A DNA stretch of 64,000 nucleotides from Trebonia sp963773105 (GCA_963773105.1 CAVZAA010000005.1:744001-808000); one strand, 5' to 3'. Counted from the first letter of the stretch, positions 1 through 8,661 are shown. Notes: generated by a model not told the origin, from the sequence alone. Translations and numbers: made by a program.

Positions 1-1885
1 CGACTTCATCGACGTGGTGGCCGGGCCGGGCGTCGATAAGGCCGCCGTGCAGCGGTCGATCGCCCGGGTCCTGCCGACCGACGCGGAGGTCGTCACCGGG
101 CAGACGATCATCGAAGAGGACACGAACGCGGTCAGCCAGGCACTGTCGTTCCTCAATACGGCGCTGCTCATATTCGCGCTCATCTCGCTCTTCGTCGGCG
201 CGTTCACCATCTACAACACGTTCTCGATCATCGTCGGCCAGCGGACCCGGGAGCTCGCCCTGCTGCGGGTCGTCGGCGCGAGCCGCAGGCAGATACTGCG
301 CTCCGTGCTGGCCGAGGCCGCGATCGTGGGGTTCGTCTCGTCCGCGATCGGGGTCGGCCTCGGCGTGGCCGCCGCCATCGGGCTCGAGACGCTGCTGAGC
401 GGGTTCGGCAGCGCGCTGCCGACCGGGCCGCTCACGTTCCAGCCGCGCACCGCGATCGTCGGGCTCGTCGTCGGCACGCTGGTGACGGTGGTGTCCGCGA
501 TCGGGCCGGCCAGGAACGCGGTACGGATCCCGCCGGTGGCGGCGCTGGCCGACCGCCCATCCGAAGACGCGGGGGCCGGGCCGACTAGGCGGCGGCTTAT
601 CTCGGGTACGGCGCTCACCGTCTTCGGAGTCGCGCTGCTCGCTATCGGGCTGGCCAAGCCCGTCGTCGCGCTGGTGGGCGCCGGGGCCGTATGCATCTTC
701 GTCGGCGTCGCCATGCTCGCGCCCGCGATCGCGCGGCCGCTGTCCAGCGTGCTCGGTCGGCCGCTGGCCGCGCTGCTCGGCACCCCCGGACAGCTGGGGC
801 GGGAGAACTCCATGCGCAGCCCGCGCCGCACCGCCCAGACCGCCTCGGCCCTGATGGTCGGGCTCGCCCTGGTCTCCGCCATGGCGGTGTTCGGCGCATC
901 GCTGTCGGAGAGCGCGACCAGCAGCGTGGACCAGGCGATCAGCGCCGACCTCCTGGTCTCCGCCACCGGGAGCGGACAGCTCAGCGACTCGGTGCCCCCG
1001 ACGGCGGCCGCCGTGCCCGGGGTCACCTCAGCCACGACCGTCTATAGAAACCAGTTCGAGTTCCGGTCCACTCTCGCAACCCTGACCGGGGTGACCCCGC
1101 AGAACCTGGCCGCCACGGTGATCCTGCGGATGACGGCGGGTTCTGCCGCCGCCCTCGCCCATGGCGAGCTGCTCATTGACTCCACGACCGCGAAGACGGA
1201 TCACCTGTCCGTCGGGGACACCGTGCCGGTGAGGTTCGCGTACACCGGTTCGACCACCGTCCGGATTGGCGGGATCTACCAGTCCAACGTTCTTATCCAG
1301 AGCTACCTGGTCAGCTCCGCGTACTTCCTCGCCCACTTCAGGCAGCCGCATCCGGGGGCCGTCCTACTTCGCACCAACGGCAACTCCGGCGTCGAGACGG
1401 CCGTATCGAACGCACTGACGCCGTATGCGGACGTGCAGGTGCAGACCAGAGCGCAGTTCCAGCAGGCCCAGGTGGCGAGCGTCAACCAGCTCCTTGGCCT
1501 GGTCTACGCCCTGCTGGCGCTGGCGGTGCTGATCGCGCTGATCGGCATCGTGAACACCCTCATGCTGTCGGTGCTCGAGCGGACCCGCGAGATCGGGCTG
1601 CTGCGGGCCGTCGGCATGCGGCGTCCGCAGGTCCGGATCATGATCAGGTCCGAGGCGGTGATCCTGGCCACGTTCGGCGCGCTAATCGGGATCGTCATCG
1701 GAACTCTGATGGGGCTGGCGCTGGTGTCCGCGCTGCGACAGCAGGGCGTCACCGAGACCTCGGTCCCCTGGGTGCGGCTGGTGGAGTTCCTCATCCTGGC
1801 GGGCGTACTCGGTCTCGCGGCCGCGAGCTGGCCTGCCCGGAGAGCGGCCCGGCTCGACGTCCTCGCCGCTATCGCAGCGCAGTGA
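1..1885 (+). CDS. ABC transporter permease, FtsX/MacB type (5' partial)
   Basis: C-terminal part of a large permease; the frame is open to the first base, so the true start lies upstream. It has two FtsX-type modules. The first is followed by the sequence QRTRELALLRVVGASRRQI, the second by ERTREIGLLRAVGMRRPQV; this paired cytoplasmic motif is the hallmark of duplicated FtsX permeases. Hydrophobic segments flank each motif, with an extracytoplasmic region between them. Such permeases work with an MJ0796-type ATPase in lipoprotein, peptide or drug export; the ATPase is probably upstream, outside the window. The two-component pair that follows on the same strand after 34 bp may control or be served by it. 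The substrate cannot be inferred. Confidence 0.9.
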   Translation, partial: DFIDVVAGPGVDKAAVQRSIARVLPTDAEVVTGQTIIEEDTNAVSQALSFLNTALLIFALISLFVGAFTIYNTFSIIVGQRTRELALLRVVGASRRQILRSVLAEAAIVGFVSSAIGVGLGVAAAIGLETLLSGFGSALPTGPLTFQPRTAIVGLVVGTLVTVVSAIGPARNAVRIPPVAALADRPSEDAGAGPTRRRLISGTALTVFGVALLAIGLAKPVVALVGAGAVCIFVGVAMLAPAIARPLSSVLGRPLAALLGTPGQLGRENSMRSPRRTAQTASALMVGLALVSAMAVFGASLSESATSSVDQAISADLLVSATGSGQLSDSVPPTAAAVPGVTSATTVYRNQFEFRSTLATLTGVTPQNLAATVILRMTAGSAAALAHGELLIDSTTAKTDHLSVGDTVPVRFAYTGSTTVRIGGIYQSNVLIQSYLVSSAYFLAHFRQPHPGAVLLRTNGNSGVETAVSNALTPYADVQVQTRAQFQQAQVASVNQLLGLVYALLALAVLIALIGIVNTLMLSVLERTREIGLLRAVGMRRPQVRIMIRSEAVILATFGALIGIVIGTLMGLALVSALRQQGVTETSVPWVRLVEFLILAGVLGLAAASWPARRAARLDVLAAIAAQ

Positions 1886-1919
1886 CGTGACGGCGTAGAT
1901 TCGCAATCGGAGGGAGCAC

Positions 1920-3200
1920 ATGAGCAAACTGGCACCGCGCACCCGGCTTGATATGTGGGATCAGGACAGGCCGTGGGTCCTCGCTCTCGGCGGCGTCGCC
2001 TACGGGCTGCTCGCGGTCCTGGCCGGGCTCACCCTGCCCTGGCGGACGGCCAGCGCCGCATCGCTGGCCGTCGACATCTCGCTGTGCGCGGCCTTCGCGC
2101 TGTGGGTCCTGTTCATGTACTCGCTGCACCCCACCTGGCGGCGAAGCATGCCGCAGGTGGGCATCTTCGTCGCGGGGCTGCTCGCGCTTACCTTCGCGCT
2201 GGTCATCAGGGATTCATGGTTCGGGTTCCTCACGCTGATTCCCTCCACCGTCTCGCTTAAGTACCTGCCCTGGCCGTGGCGGCTGGCCGGCGTCTCCGGG
2301 GTGGGGTTCATCTCGGCCGTCTCCCAGACGTCAGGCACCCAGGGCAGCCTTCTGTTCCGACTGCTGATGTTCTTCGTCGCCCTGACCTTGGACCAGACCA
2401 TGCTGTGGTTTCTGGCCTGGTTCCTGTGGCGCAGTGACAAGCAGGACCACGAGCGCAGGCAGGCGCTCGCGGACCTGAACGAGGCCAACGGACGCCTCGT
2501 CGCCACCATCGCCGAGAACGAGGATCTGCACCGGCAGCTGATCGCCCAAGCGCGGGAGGCCGGAGTGGCCGAGGAGCGGCGGCGGATGGCGCGGGAGATC
2601 CACGACACGCTCGCGCAGGGACTAACCGGAATCGTCACCCAACTGCAGGCGGCCGAGCAGGCGGCCAACCGGCCCCCCGGCGATCCCGCAGGCTGGCGGC
2701 GGCATGTCGCCGCCGCCACCCAACTGGCGCGGGACAGCCTGTCCGAGGCGCGCCGGTCGGTCGACGCGCTGCGCCCCGAGCCGCTCGAGCGCTGTCGTCT
2801 GAGCGAGGCGCTGGCCGACGTCGCCCAGCGCTGGGCGGCGCTGAACGGGATCCCGGTGCAGGCGCTTACGACGGGAACGGCGCGGCCGATCCGGCCGGAG
2901 ATCGAGTTCGCGCTGCTCCGCGCCGCCCAGGAGGCGCTCGCCAACGTGGCCAGGCACGCGCACGCGACGCGGGTCGGGCTGACCGTTTCCTACATGGAGA
3001 ACGAGGTCGCGCTTGACGTGCGCGACGACGGCGTCGGGTTCGATCCGGCCACCCTGCCCGATAACGGCGGCTTCGGTCTGATCGCGATGCGGCAGCGGAT
3101 CGCGGACCTGTCCGGCACGCTGGAGGTGGAATCCGAGCCGGGCGGCGGCACCGCGATCTCGACCTGCATCCCGACCGTGTCCGTCCTGGCGGACGCGTGA
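1920..3200 (+). CDS. Sensor histidine kinase, NarL/DesK type (HisKA_3)
   Basis: A 426-residue membrane kinase. The N-terminal half (about 25-170) carries five or six hydrophobic segments with no large extracytoplasmic loop, suggesting sensing within the membrane. A short coiled coil (about 175-215) leads to a HisKA_3 dimerisation domain with the phospho-accepting His in REIHDTLAQGLTGI. A HATPase domain follows, with N box EALANVARHA and G boxes DDGVGFD and GGFGLIAMRQRI. The start is the ATG preceded by GGAGGGAG. The TGA stop overlaps the GTG of the next gene by 4 bp, so the pair is translationally coupled to its regulator. Confidence 0.93.
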   Translation: MSKLAPRTRLDMWDQDRPWVLALGGVAYGLLAVLAGLTLPWRTASAASLAVDISLCAAFALWVLFMYSLHPTWRRSMPQVGIFVAGLLALTFALVIRDSWFGFLTLIPSTVSLKYLPWPWRLAGVSGVGFISAVSQTSGTQGSLLFRLLMFFVALTLDQTMLWFLAWFLWRSDKQDHERRQALADLNEANGRLVATIAENEDLHRQLIAQAREAGVAEERRRMAREIHDTLAQGLTGIVTQLQAAEQAANRPPGDPAGWRRHVAAATQLARDSLSEARRSVDALRPEPLERCRLSEALADVAQRWAALNGIPVQALTTGTARPIRPEIEFALLRAAQEALANVARHAHATRVGLTVSYMENEVALDVRDDGVGFDPATLPDNGGFGLIAMRQRIADLSGTLEVESEPGGGTAISTCIPTVSVLADA

Positions 3201-3850
3201 CCGCCGCGCCGATCAGGGTCCTCATCGCCGACGACCACCCGGTCGTCAGGGACGGCCTGAGCGGCATGTTCGCCGCCGATCCGGACTTCATCGTGGTCGG
3301 CGAGGCCGCCGACGGTTCCGAGGCGCTCCGGCTCGCCGCGGCGGCCAGGCCCGACGTAATCCTGATGGACCTGCGGATGCCGGGCATGGACGGGGTGACC
3401 GCGATAGCGGAGCTCAGCCGGCGGGGCAGCCTGGCCCACGTGCTCGTACTGACCACCTACGACACTGACAGTTATGTGCTGCCGGCGATCGAGGCGGGCG
3501 CAACCGGGTACCTGCTGAAGGACGCACCCCGGGCCGAGCTGCTTCGTGCCGTCCGCGCCGCCGCGCAAGGCCAGAGCGTCCTCGCCCCGTCAGTGGCAAC
3601 GCGCCTGATGAGCCGGGTGCGGACGCCGGAGCCTGAAATCCTCAGCCAGCGCGAGCTCGAAGTCCTCGGGCTGGTGGCGGCCGGGACCACCAACCGGGAG
3701 GCGGCGGCCAGGCTGTTCATCAGCGAGGCCACGGTCAAGACCCACCTGCTGCACATCTACGCCAAGCTGGGCGTGACCGATCGCGCCGCTGCCGTCGCCG
3801 AGGGCTTCAACCGCGGTCTGCTCACCCCGGAAAGGCCCGCTCGCCCGTAG
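3197..3850 (+). CDS. Response regulator, NarL/LuxR family
   Basis: A 217-residue cognate regulator of the kinase it overlaps. The receiver domain (about 5-120) has the acidic pair in IADDHPVV, the phospho-acceptor Asp in LMDLRMPG, and the conserved Thr and Lys (LTTYD, YLLKDA). The C-terminal LuxR HTH (about 150-210) reads LSQRELEVLGLVAAG followed by the recognition helix in EATVKTHLLHIYAKLG. It should bind DNA as a dimer after phosphorylation. Targets are unknown; the adjacent ABC permease is a reasonable candidate. Confidence 0.94.
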   Translation: MTAAPIRVLIADDHPVVRDGLSGMFAADPDFIVVGEAADGSEALRLAAAARPDVILMDLRMPGMDGVTAIAELSRRGSLAHVLVLTTYDTDSYVLPAIEAGATGYLLKDAPRAELLRAVRAAAQGQSVLAPSVATRLMSRVRTPEPEILSQRELEVLGLVAAGTTNREAAARLFISEATVKTHLLHIYAKLGVTDRAAAVAEGFNRGLLTPERPARP

Positions 3851-3881
3851 CGCGGGCCCGTCATCCCCGGCGGGGCGGTGC

Positions 3882-3923
3882 TTATCCACACATTCTCAAC
3901 AACTTGGGCACAGGTTATCCACA
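3882..3923 (+). promoter_or_regulatory. Pair of perfect DnaA boxes
   Basis: Two exact copies of TTATCCACA in the same orientation at 3882-3890 and 3915-3923 (33 bp apart, about three helical turns), inside the 124-bp gap between the response regulator and the next membrane-protein gene. Neither dnaA, dnaN nor another origin gene is nearby, so this looks like a DnaA-titration or DnaA-regulated promoter site rather than oriC. Confidence 0.6.
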
Positions 3924-3974
3924 GGCAGAATGGCCCGGTTGGCCAGTTGATCCTGTTACGGGACGCTTTTTGCG

Positions 3975-4613
3975 GTGCAAATGACGGAAGCGTTCGCCTC
4001 GGCCGTCACCGTGACGGTCCTCATCCTCGCGCTCGCCGCGGGCGCCGAGGCCCGCGCGGTCCGAGACCGCCTGCACCGCCGGGACGAGGACTGGGAGAGG
4101 AAGTTCGAGGCCCATCAGGCCTCGCACGAGTTCGACCCGGCCAGGCCCCCGTCGGAGGTACTCGCGTACTTCAAGGACGTTCCCGGCGTGTCGAAGGCCT
4201 ACGTCGTCGAGCGACTGCTCGCGATCACCAGTGCGATCGTGTGGCTGATCGTCTTCGTGCTGCTTGCCATAACCGAACTGCTCGGCCTGGTGTGGCTCGG
4301 GGACGGCGGCGGGCCGGGCGACTCCGGCCTCGCCACGTTCTCCGTGGTCACGATCGCGTTGGCGCTCGCCGCGCTGATCATGGCGCCGGCGATCTACCTA
4401 TTCGTGCCCGTGCTGCTCCCGCTCGACCTCGTCCCGCACGGGCTGAAGAAGGCGGTGGCACCCAAGCTCGCGGGCAAGGAGGGGCGCGGCTTCGTCAAGG
4501 TCTTGCTGAACGAGCTCGAGGGCGCCCTCCAGCGCGCCGTGGACAAGCTCGAAGACACCAAGGAGACGGCCGGCGGCGCTCCCGACGAGAGCGAGCCTCC
4601 GACCCCGGCCTAA
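3975..4613 (+). CDS. Membrane protein of unknown function
   Basis: A 212-residue protein that I do not assign to a family. It has an N-terminal hydrophobic segment (about 8-25), a charged cytoplasmic-looking stretch with a Pro-rich turn (about 30-75), two further transmembrane helices (about 85-105 and 120-150), and a charged, Pro/Glu-rich C-terminal tail. The first ATG is at 3981; a GTG six bases earlier is in frame, and neither has a clear Shine-Dalgarno. It lies just downstream of two DnaA boxes, which could sit in its promoter. Codon use is typical of the window, so it is probably a native gene. Confidence 0.7.
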   Translation: MQMTEAFASAVTVTVLILALAAGAEARAVRDRLHRRDEDWERKFEAHQASHEFDPARPPSEVLAYFKDVPGVSKAYVVERLLAITSAIVWLIVFVLLAITELLGLVWLGDGGGPGDSGLATFSVVTIALALAALIMAPAIYLFVPVLLPLDLVPHGLKKAVAPKLAGKEGRGFVKVLLNELEGALQRAVDKLEDTKETAGGAPDESEPPTPA

Positions 4614-4697
4614 TTGGCAAAGCGTTGCGAGGATTCCTGCATTCTGTGGGCGATAGATATGTCCTCGATTGTCAGATGGTCGAGCTAAAATTCGAGC

Positions 4698-5576
4698 ATG
4701 AGAACTAAGCAAGAGCTTGATCGTTTGCGCGAGCAGGCAATAGCCCTGCGCCGTGAAGGCAAATCCCGCCGAGAAATACAGGCGATCCTCGGGTTGGTAG
4801 GCCGAAGCACGCTTAATGAGCTTCTACGAGGCGTGCCGCCTCCCGACTGGACGCGCCGCCCGAACGCCAAGGACGATCTACGCGACAAGGCCCGCGAACT
4901 GCGCGCCGAGGGACTGAACTACAACCAGATCACCGCCCGACTTGGCGTATCCAAGAGTTCCGTCTCTCTCTGGGTAAGGGACCTCCCCAGTCCGCCCGGG
5001 CTCAGCTATGAAGAGAACCGCAGGCGCTCGGCGGAAGGGGCCCGTCGGTACTGGGAGGAGGAGCGCAAGGTGCGCCGAGCGCACCAGGCGAACGAACGGA
5101 TGGCTGCCGCCGCAGAAATCGGCGAACTCACGCCCAGGGAGATCCTGATCGCCGGTGCCGTCGCCTACTGGTGCGAGGGCGCAAAGTCCAAGCCGCACCG
5201 CCAGCTCTACTGCGTCGTCTTCATGAACAGCGATCCAGGTCTGATCAGGCTCTTTCTTCGCTTCATGGATACCGCGGGCATCTCGCGAAGCGATCTGGTT
5301 TTCACCGTGTGCATCCACGAGAGCGGCGACGTGGCAGCCGCCCAACAGTTCTGGCTCGAGGTTACCCAGGCGAATTCAGAGCAGTTCAACAAGCCGTCTC
5401 TCAAGCGCCACAACCCAAAGACCACGCGAAAGAACGTTGGCGACGACTACCACGGCTGCCTACGGATCGGCGTTCACCAGAGCAGCGCTCTCCTGAGGAA
5501 GATCGAGGGCTGGGCGCAGGCGATCATGACGGGCCCGGCAGAAGAGGACGGTCAGGTATCGAACCGGCCTTGCTAG
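4698..5576 (+). CDS. HTH protein with LAGLIDADG-like C-terminal region
   Basis: A 292-residue protein. The first 110 residues contain two helix-turn-helix units: REGKSRREIQAILG with its following helix, and AEGLNYNQITARLGVSKSSV. The C-terminal half (about 145-280) has a block containing AGAVAYWCEGAKSK and FMNSDPGLIRLFLRFM, then a second block with HNPKTTRKNVGDDYHGCLRI. This layout recalls a single-chain LAGLIDADG/WhiA-like fold, as I remember it from a common actinobacterial family of uncharacterised proteins; catalytic acids are not certain. Codon use is visibly less GC-biased than in the neighbours, and the gene ends 8 bp from the 3' end of a tRNA gene, both suggesting transfer. Confidence 0.7.
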   Translation: MRTKQELDRLREQAIALRREGKSRREIQAILGLVGRSTLNELLRGVPPPDWTRRPNAKDDLRDKARELRAEGLNYNQITARLGVSKSSVSLWVRDLPSPPGLSYEENRRRSAEGARRYWEEERKVRRAHQANERMAAAAEIGELTPREILIAGAVAYWCEGAKSKPHRQLYCVVFMNSDPGLIRLFLRFMDTAGISRSDLVFTVCIHESGDVAAAQQFWLEVTQANSEQFNKPSLKRHNPKTTRKNVGDDYHGCLRIGVHQSSALLRKIEGWAQAIMTGPAEEDGQVSNRPC

Positions 5577-5584
5577 CTCTGCAG

Positions 5585-5656
5585 CTCCCGGGGAAGGATT
5601 CGAACCCTCGTTGAGCGGACCAAAACCGCTTGTCCTGCCGGCTAGACGACCCGGGA
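5585..5656 (-). tRNA. tRNA-Gln (anticodon TTG)
   Basis: A cloverleaf folds on the minus strand: acceptor TCCCGGG pairs with CCCGGGA, anticodon stem AGCGG/CCGCT encloses the loop TTTTGGT (anticodon TTG), and the T-loop is TTCGAAT. Length is 72 nt; the discriminator is G and CCA is not encoded. Its 3' end abuts the HTH/LAGLIDADG-like gene. Confidence 0.9.
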
Positions 5657-5849
5657 TCGCTGGCGACAACTCTACCGGGAACGGCGCGTTGGCCGCGCAG
5701 CAGAGGCCGAGACCACGGGCCAAGATCCGCACGTTTATCGGCGATGCCGGCAGGTAGATGACAGGCGGCAGTGTCCTGCCGACCGCCTCGCGCCGCCCCG
5801 TGCGAACGTTGCCTTTACCTGGGCTTTTGGAAGAGTTCATCTGCGATCG

Positions 5850-5887
5850 TTGTACAACCTACGGTGTCGTAGGCTACGGTTACGTAA
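5850..5887. promoter_or_regulatory. Cluster of three palindromes upstream of the desaturase gene
   Basis: Three inverted repeats lie within 38 bp: TTGTACAA (5850-5857), CCTACG-N4-CGTAGG (5858-5873) and TTACGTAA (5880-5887). They are 46 bp upstream of the desaturase start. TetR proteins bind such palindromes, and a tetR gene follows the desaturase, so autogenous repression responsive to an acyl ligand is a reasonable inference. Confidence 0.55.
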
Positions 5888-5932
5888 GCGTACTAGGCAG
5901 CCGTCTGCGGGCGCTCTACCCCAGGGGAGAAC

Positions 5933-7036
5933 ATGGCAAGGACTTCGGACGCACGCGAAACCACCGACACTCTCACATTGGGCGACGACACGGCGCTCTC
6001 GCTCGATCCGAGCGCCGCGCCGATCCTGCGCAGGGCCGCCCCGGAGATCGACGAGAAGCCGACGACCCGGGCGCAGCAAATCTTGACCGGCATCTTCGTC
6101 TTTGCGCCGATGCTGGCGCTGGCGGCCGCGATCCCGTTCGCGTGGGGCTGGGGCCTGAACTGGCACGACGTGGTGATCGCGGCGGTCTTCTACTGGGTCT
6201 CCGGGCTTGGCATCACCGTCGGCTACCACCGGTACTTCACCCACAGCTCGTTCAAGGCCAAGACCGGCCTTCGGGTCGCGATGGCGATCGCGGGCAGCCT
6301 CGCACTGGAGGGCCCGGTCGTCACCTGGGTCGCCGACCACCGGCGGCACCACAAGTACAGCGACAAGGAGGGCGACCCGCACTCGCCCTGGAAGTACGGC
6401 GATGACGCGAAGGCCCTCGCTAAGGGCCTGTTGTGGGCGCACATCATGTGGCTGTTCGACCCCAACCAGACCTCGCAGGAGAAGTTCGCCCCCGACCTGC
6501 TCGCCGACAAGAAGATCCGCCTGGTAGACGACTGGTTCCCCGCCATCGTCGCGTTCACGCTGGTGGCTCCTGCCGTGATCGGCGGCTTCTGGACTTCAAC
6601 CGGGGTCTTCTCCTGGCACGGTGCCATCGAGGCGTTCTTCTGGGCCAGCCTGGTCCGCGTCACGCTCCTACACCACGTGACCTGGTCCACCAACTCGATC
6701 TGCCACACCTGGGGCAACACCGACTGGCAGTCCCGCGACCGGTCGGTCAACGTCTCCTGGCTGGCCATCGCCTCCTTCGGCGAGTCCTGGCACAACCTGC
6801 ACCACGCTGACCCCACCTGCGCCCGCCACGGCGCGCTCAAGGGCCAGATCGACCAGTCCGCCCGGGTGATCCAGTGGTTCGAGAAGCTCGGCTGGGCCTA
6901 CGACGTGCGCTGGCCGGACGAGGCACGGCTGAACGCCAAGCGCTCGGCCGATGCGACCCGCAGCCTGGGCAGCATGACGATGCGTAACGAAAAGGCAGCC
7001 AAGGCGGGGCACCAGACTGACAAGGCGGCGGCATAA
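5933..7036 (+). CDS. Membrane acyl-CoA (delta-9) desaturase
   Basis: A 367-residue integral membrane di-iron desaturase. The three histidine boxes of the family are present: HRYFTH (about residue 98), HRRHH (about 135) and HNLHHAD (about 287). Two pairs of transmembrane segments separate them. It introduces a cis double bond into saturated acyl-CoA (stearoyl/palmitoyl), with electrons from a ferredoxin or cytochrome-type reductase not seen here. The ATG is preceded by AGGGGAGA. The tetR gene 15 bp downstream and the palindromes upstream indicate regulation by fatty-acid or acyl-CoA status. The last 50 residues are a hydrophilic tail of low conservation. Confidence 0.93.
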   Translation: MARTSDARETTDTLTLGDDTALSLDPSAAPILRRAAPEIDEKPTTRAQQILTGIFVFAPMLALAAAIPFAWGWGLNWHDVVIAAVFYWVSGLGITVGYHRYFTHSSFKAKTGLRVAMAIAGSLALEGPVVTWVADHRRHHKYSDKEGDPHSPWKYGDDAKALAKGLLWAHIMWLFDPNQTSQEKFAPDLLADKKIRLVDDWFPAIVAFTLVAPAVIGGFWTSTGVFSWHGAIEAFFWASLVRVTLLHHVTWSTNSICHTWGNTDWQSRDRSVNVSWLAIASFGESWHNLHHADPTCARHGALKGQIDQSARVIQWFEKLGWAYDVRWPDEARLNAKRSADATRSLGSMTMRNEKAAKAGHQTDKAAA

Positions 7037-7051
7037 CGCGATGATGTTCCG

Positions 7052-7666
7052 GTGACCGAACAATCCCCCAAACCCAACCGAAAGCGGATGACCGGCCAGG
7101 AACGGCGCCAGCAGTTGCTCGACATCGGCAGGCGGCTGTTCGCGGAGCGGGGATTCGAGGGCACCTCGATCGAGGAGATCGCCGCCCAGGCAGGGGTCTC
7201 CAAGCCGGTTGTCTACGAGCACTTCGGCGGCAAGGAAGGCCTCTACGCGGTCGTGGTGGACCGCGAGGTCGAGCGGCTCTCGTCCATGACCACGGTCTTG
7301 TTCGAGGCCCCGCACTCGCGGCCGAAGTTCGAGGCGGCCACCGTCAAGCTGCTCAAGTACATCGAGGACAACGCCGACGGCTTCCGGATCTTGGTCAGAG
7401 ACTCAAGCCCGGGGGCCGAAGGCGGCACCTACGGCACCCTCCTGGCCGACATCGCGGGCCAGGTGGAGTACATCATGGCCGACTTCCTCAAGTCCCGCGG
7501 CCGGGACCCGAAGCTGGCCCCGATGTACTCGCAGATGATGGTGGGCATGGTCGCGTTCACCGGCCAGTGGTGGCTGGACGCGAGGAAGCCGAAGGTCGAG
7601 CAGGTCGCCTCGAACCTGCTCGACCTCGCCTGGAACGGCCTCTCCCAGCTCGACGCGAAAACCTAG
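7052..7666 (+). CDS. TetR family transcriptional regulator
   Basis: A 204-residue regulator. The N-terminal TetR HTH (about 15-65) has the expected pattern: LFAERGFEGTSIEEIAAQAG, then VSKPVVYEHFGGKEGLY. The C-terminal ligand domain (about 80-200) is helical and hydrophobic, consistent with an acyl-chain pocket. It lies 15 bp behind the desaturase, so they are probably one operon. It most likely represses that operon through the palindromes at 5850-5887, and acyl-CoA would be a natural effector; this is inference from context. Confidence 0.9.
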   Translation: MTEQSPKPNRKRMTGQERRQQLLDIGRRLFAERGFEGTSIEEIAAQAGVSKPVVYEHFGGKEGLYAVVVDREVERLSSMTTVLFEAPHSRPKFEAATVKLLKYIEDNADGFRILVRDSSPGAEGGTYGTLLADIAGQVEYIMADFLKSRGRDPKLAPMYSQMMVGMVAFTGQWWLDARKPKVEQVASNLLDLAWNGLSQLDAKT

Positions 7667-7675
7667 CCGCATCGG

Positions 7676-8164
7676 CTAAGAGGCGCAGCGACTGACCCCG
7701 CCGGATGATCCGGTCAGTGCATACGCGGGCCCGGCCCCCGGGGCGAGCACGGCGGCGCGTTCCACCGGCCGGGCGGTGGGCAGGCCCGCGGCCTGCCAGG
7801 CCTGGTAACCGCCGATCACGTCGGTCGCGCGGGCCAGGCCAAGGTCTTGCAGGGCGGCGGCGGCCAGGCTGGAGGTGTAGCCCTCGTTGCAGATCACCAT
7901 CGGCCGCAGGTCGTACCCCGTCACCCAGGGCAGCCGGGCGTCGCTGGCGGGATCAAGCCGCCACTCCAGGTGGTTCCGCTCGACAACCACGGAACCAGGG
8001 ATCTCGCCCTGCTGGGCCCGCTGCGCGGCGGGGCGGATGTCGATCAGCGCGGCGCCCGCGCACAGCTCGGCAAACGCCTGGCCGGGGGTCAGCCGATCGA
8101 TACGGCGTCGCGCGGATGCCAGAATCTCGTCGATGGAGCGCGCTCCCGCGGGTCTGCCGTTCAC
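7676..8164 (-). CDS. Rhodanese-domain protein
   Basis: A 162-residue single-domain rhodanese. The fold signature runs from ALIDIRPAAQRAQQGEIPGS (about 39-58) to the active-site loop with the catalytic Cys in VICNEGYTSS (about 90-99). That loop differs from the CxxGxR loop of thiosulfate sulfurtransferases, so the sulfur acceptor may be different. The C-terminal GGYQAWQAAGLP motif is typical. The start overlaps the cysteine dioxygenase stop by 4 bp, so the two are coupled. A role in persulfide or sulfite handling during cysteine catabolism follows from this pairing. Confidence 0.88.
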   Translation of the reverse strand: MNGRPAGARSIDEILASARRRIDRLTPGQAFAELCAGAALIDIRPAAQRAQQGEIPGSVVVERNHLEWRLDPASDARLPWVTGYDLRPMVICNEGYTSSLAAAALQDLGLARATDVIGGYQAWQAAGLPTARPVERAAVLAPGAGPAYALTGSSGGVSRCAS

Positions 8165-8661
8165 CAGTCACCGGCCCCTTCCGTGCCGGCCACCGCGAGG
8201 CCGCCGGACGTCAAGTTGTACCTGGTCATCTCCGATAGCGGGGGCGAGTAGGCGTGCACGCTGACCGCAACCGAGCCGGTCGAGGAGTTCTGCACGTCGT
8301 GCACGTAGTGCGGGCCGAAGGCGCGCACGTCGCCCGGGGCTACCCGGGTGGCCGGCCGCCTGGCACCCCGGCGGGTCGCGACGCTCTCGTCGAGCGCGCC
8401 CCACACCACGCCGAACGCGCCCGCCGACACGCCGTGGTCGTGGAATCCGGTCGACTGCCCGGGCAGCCAGCTGATAAGCCACACCTCGTAGTCATCGGTC
8501 ATGTGGATCCGCTCGTACCACCGGCCCTCAGGGTCAAGCCGCACCCGGGCCACCCAGTCGGCCGGGCTCGCGGTCAGCCGCTGCACCTCGGCCGCGAGCT
8601 GCCCGGGGGTGAGCTGGCCCGGGGTGAGAATTCTCTGCTCAGTGATGATCGTCCGTTCCAC
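8161..8661 (-). CDS. Cysteine dioxygenase type I
   Basis: A 166-residue cupin. The iron ligands are two His in GFHDHGVSAGAFGVVWG (about 70-90) and one in HYVHDVQN (about 125-132), the usual 3-His site. The enzyme oxidises cysteine to cysteine sulfinate with O2. Bacterial enzymes often have Gly where mammals have the crosslinking Cys, and here a Gly occupies the VVWG position. It is the first gene of a two-gene operon with a rhodanese overlapping by 4 bp. A repeated LTPGQ motif near the N-terminus looks like a small internal duplication. Confidence 0.9.
   Translation of the reverse strand: MERTIITEQRILTPGQLTPGQLAAEVQRLTASPADWVARVRLDPEGRWYERIHMTDDYEVWLISWLPGQSTGFHDHGVSAGAFGVVWGALDESVATRRGARRPATRVAPGDVRAFGPHYVHDVQNSSTGSVAVSVHAYSPPLSEMTRYNLTSGGLAVAGTEGAGDW

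Noticed and set aside
3882..3923. Chromosomal origin
   Set aside because: Only two boxes, no AT-rich unwinding region, and no dnaA, dnaN, recF or rpmH nearby.
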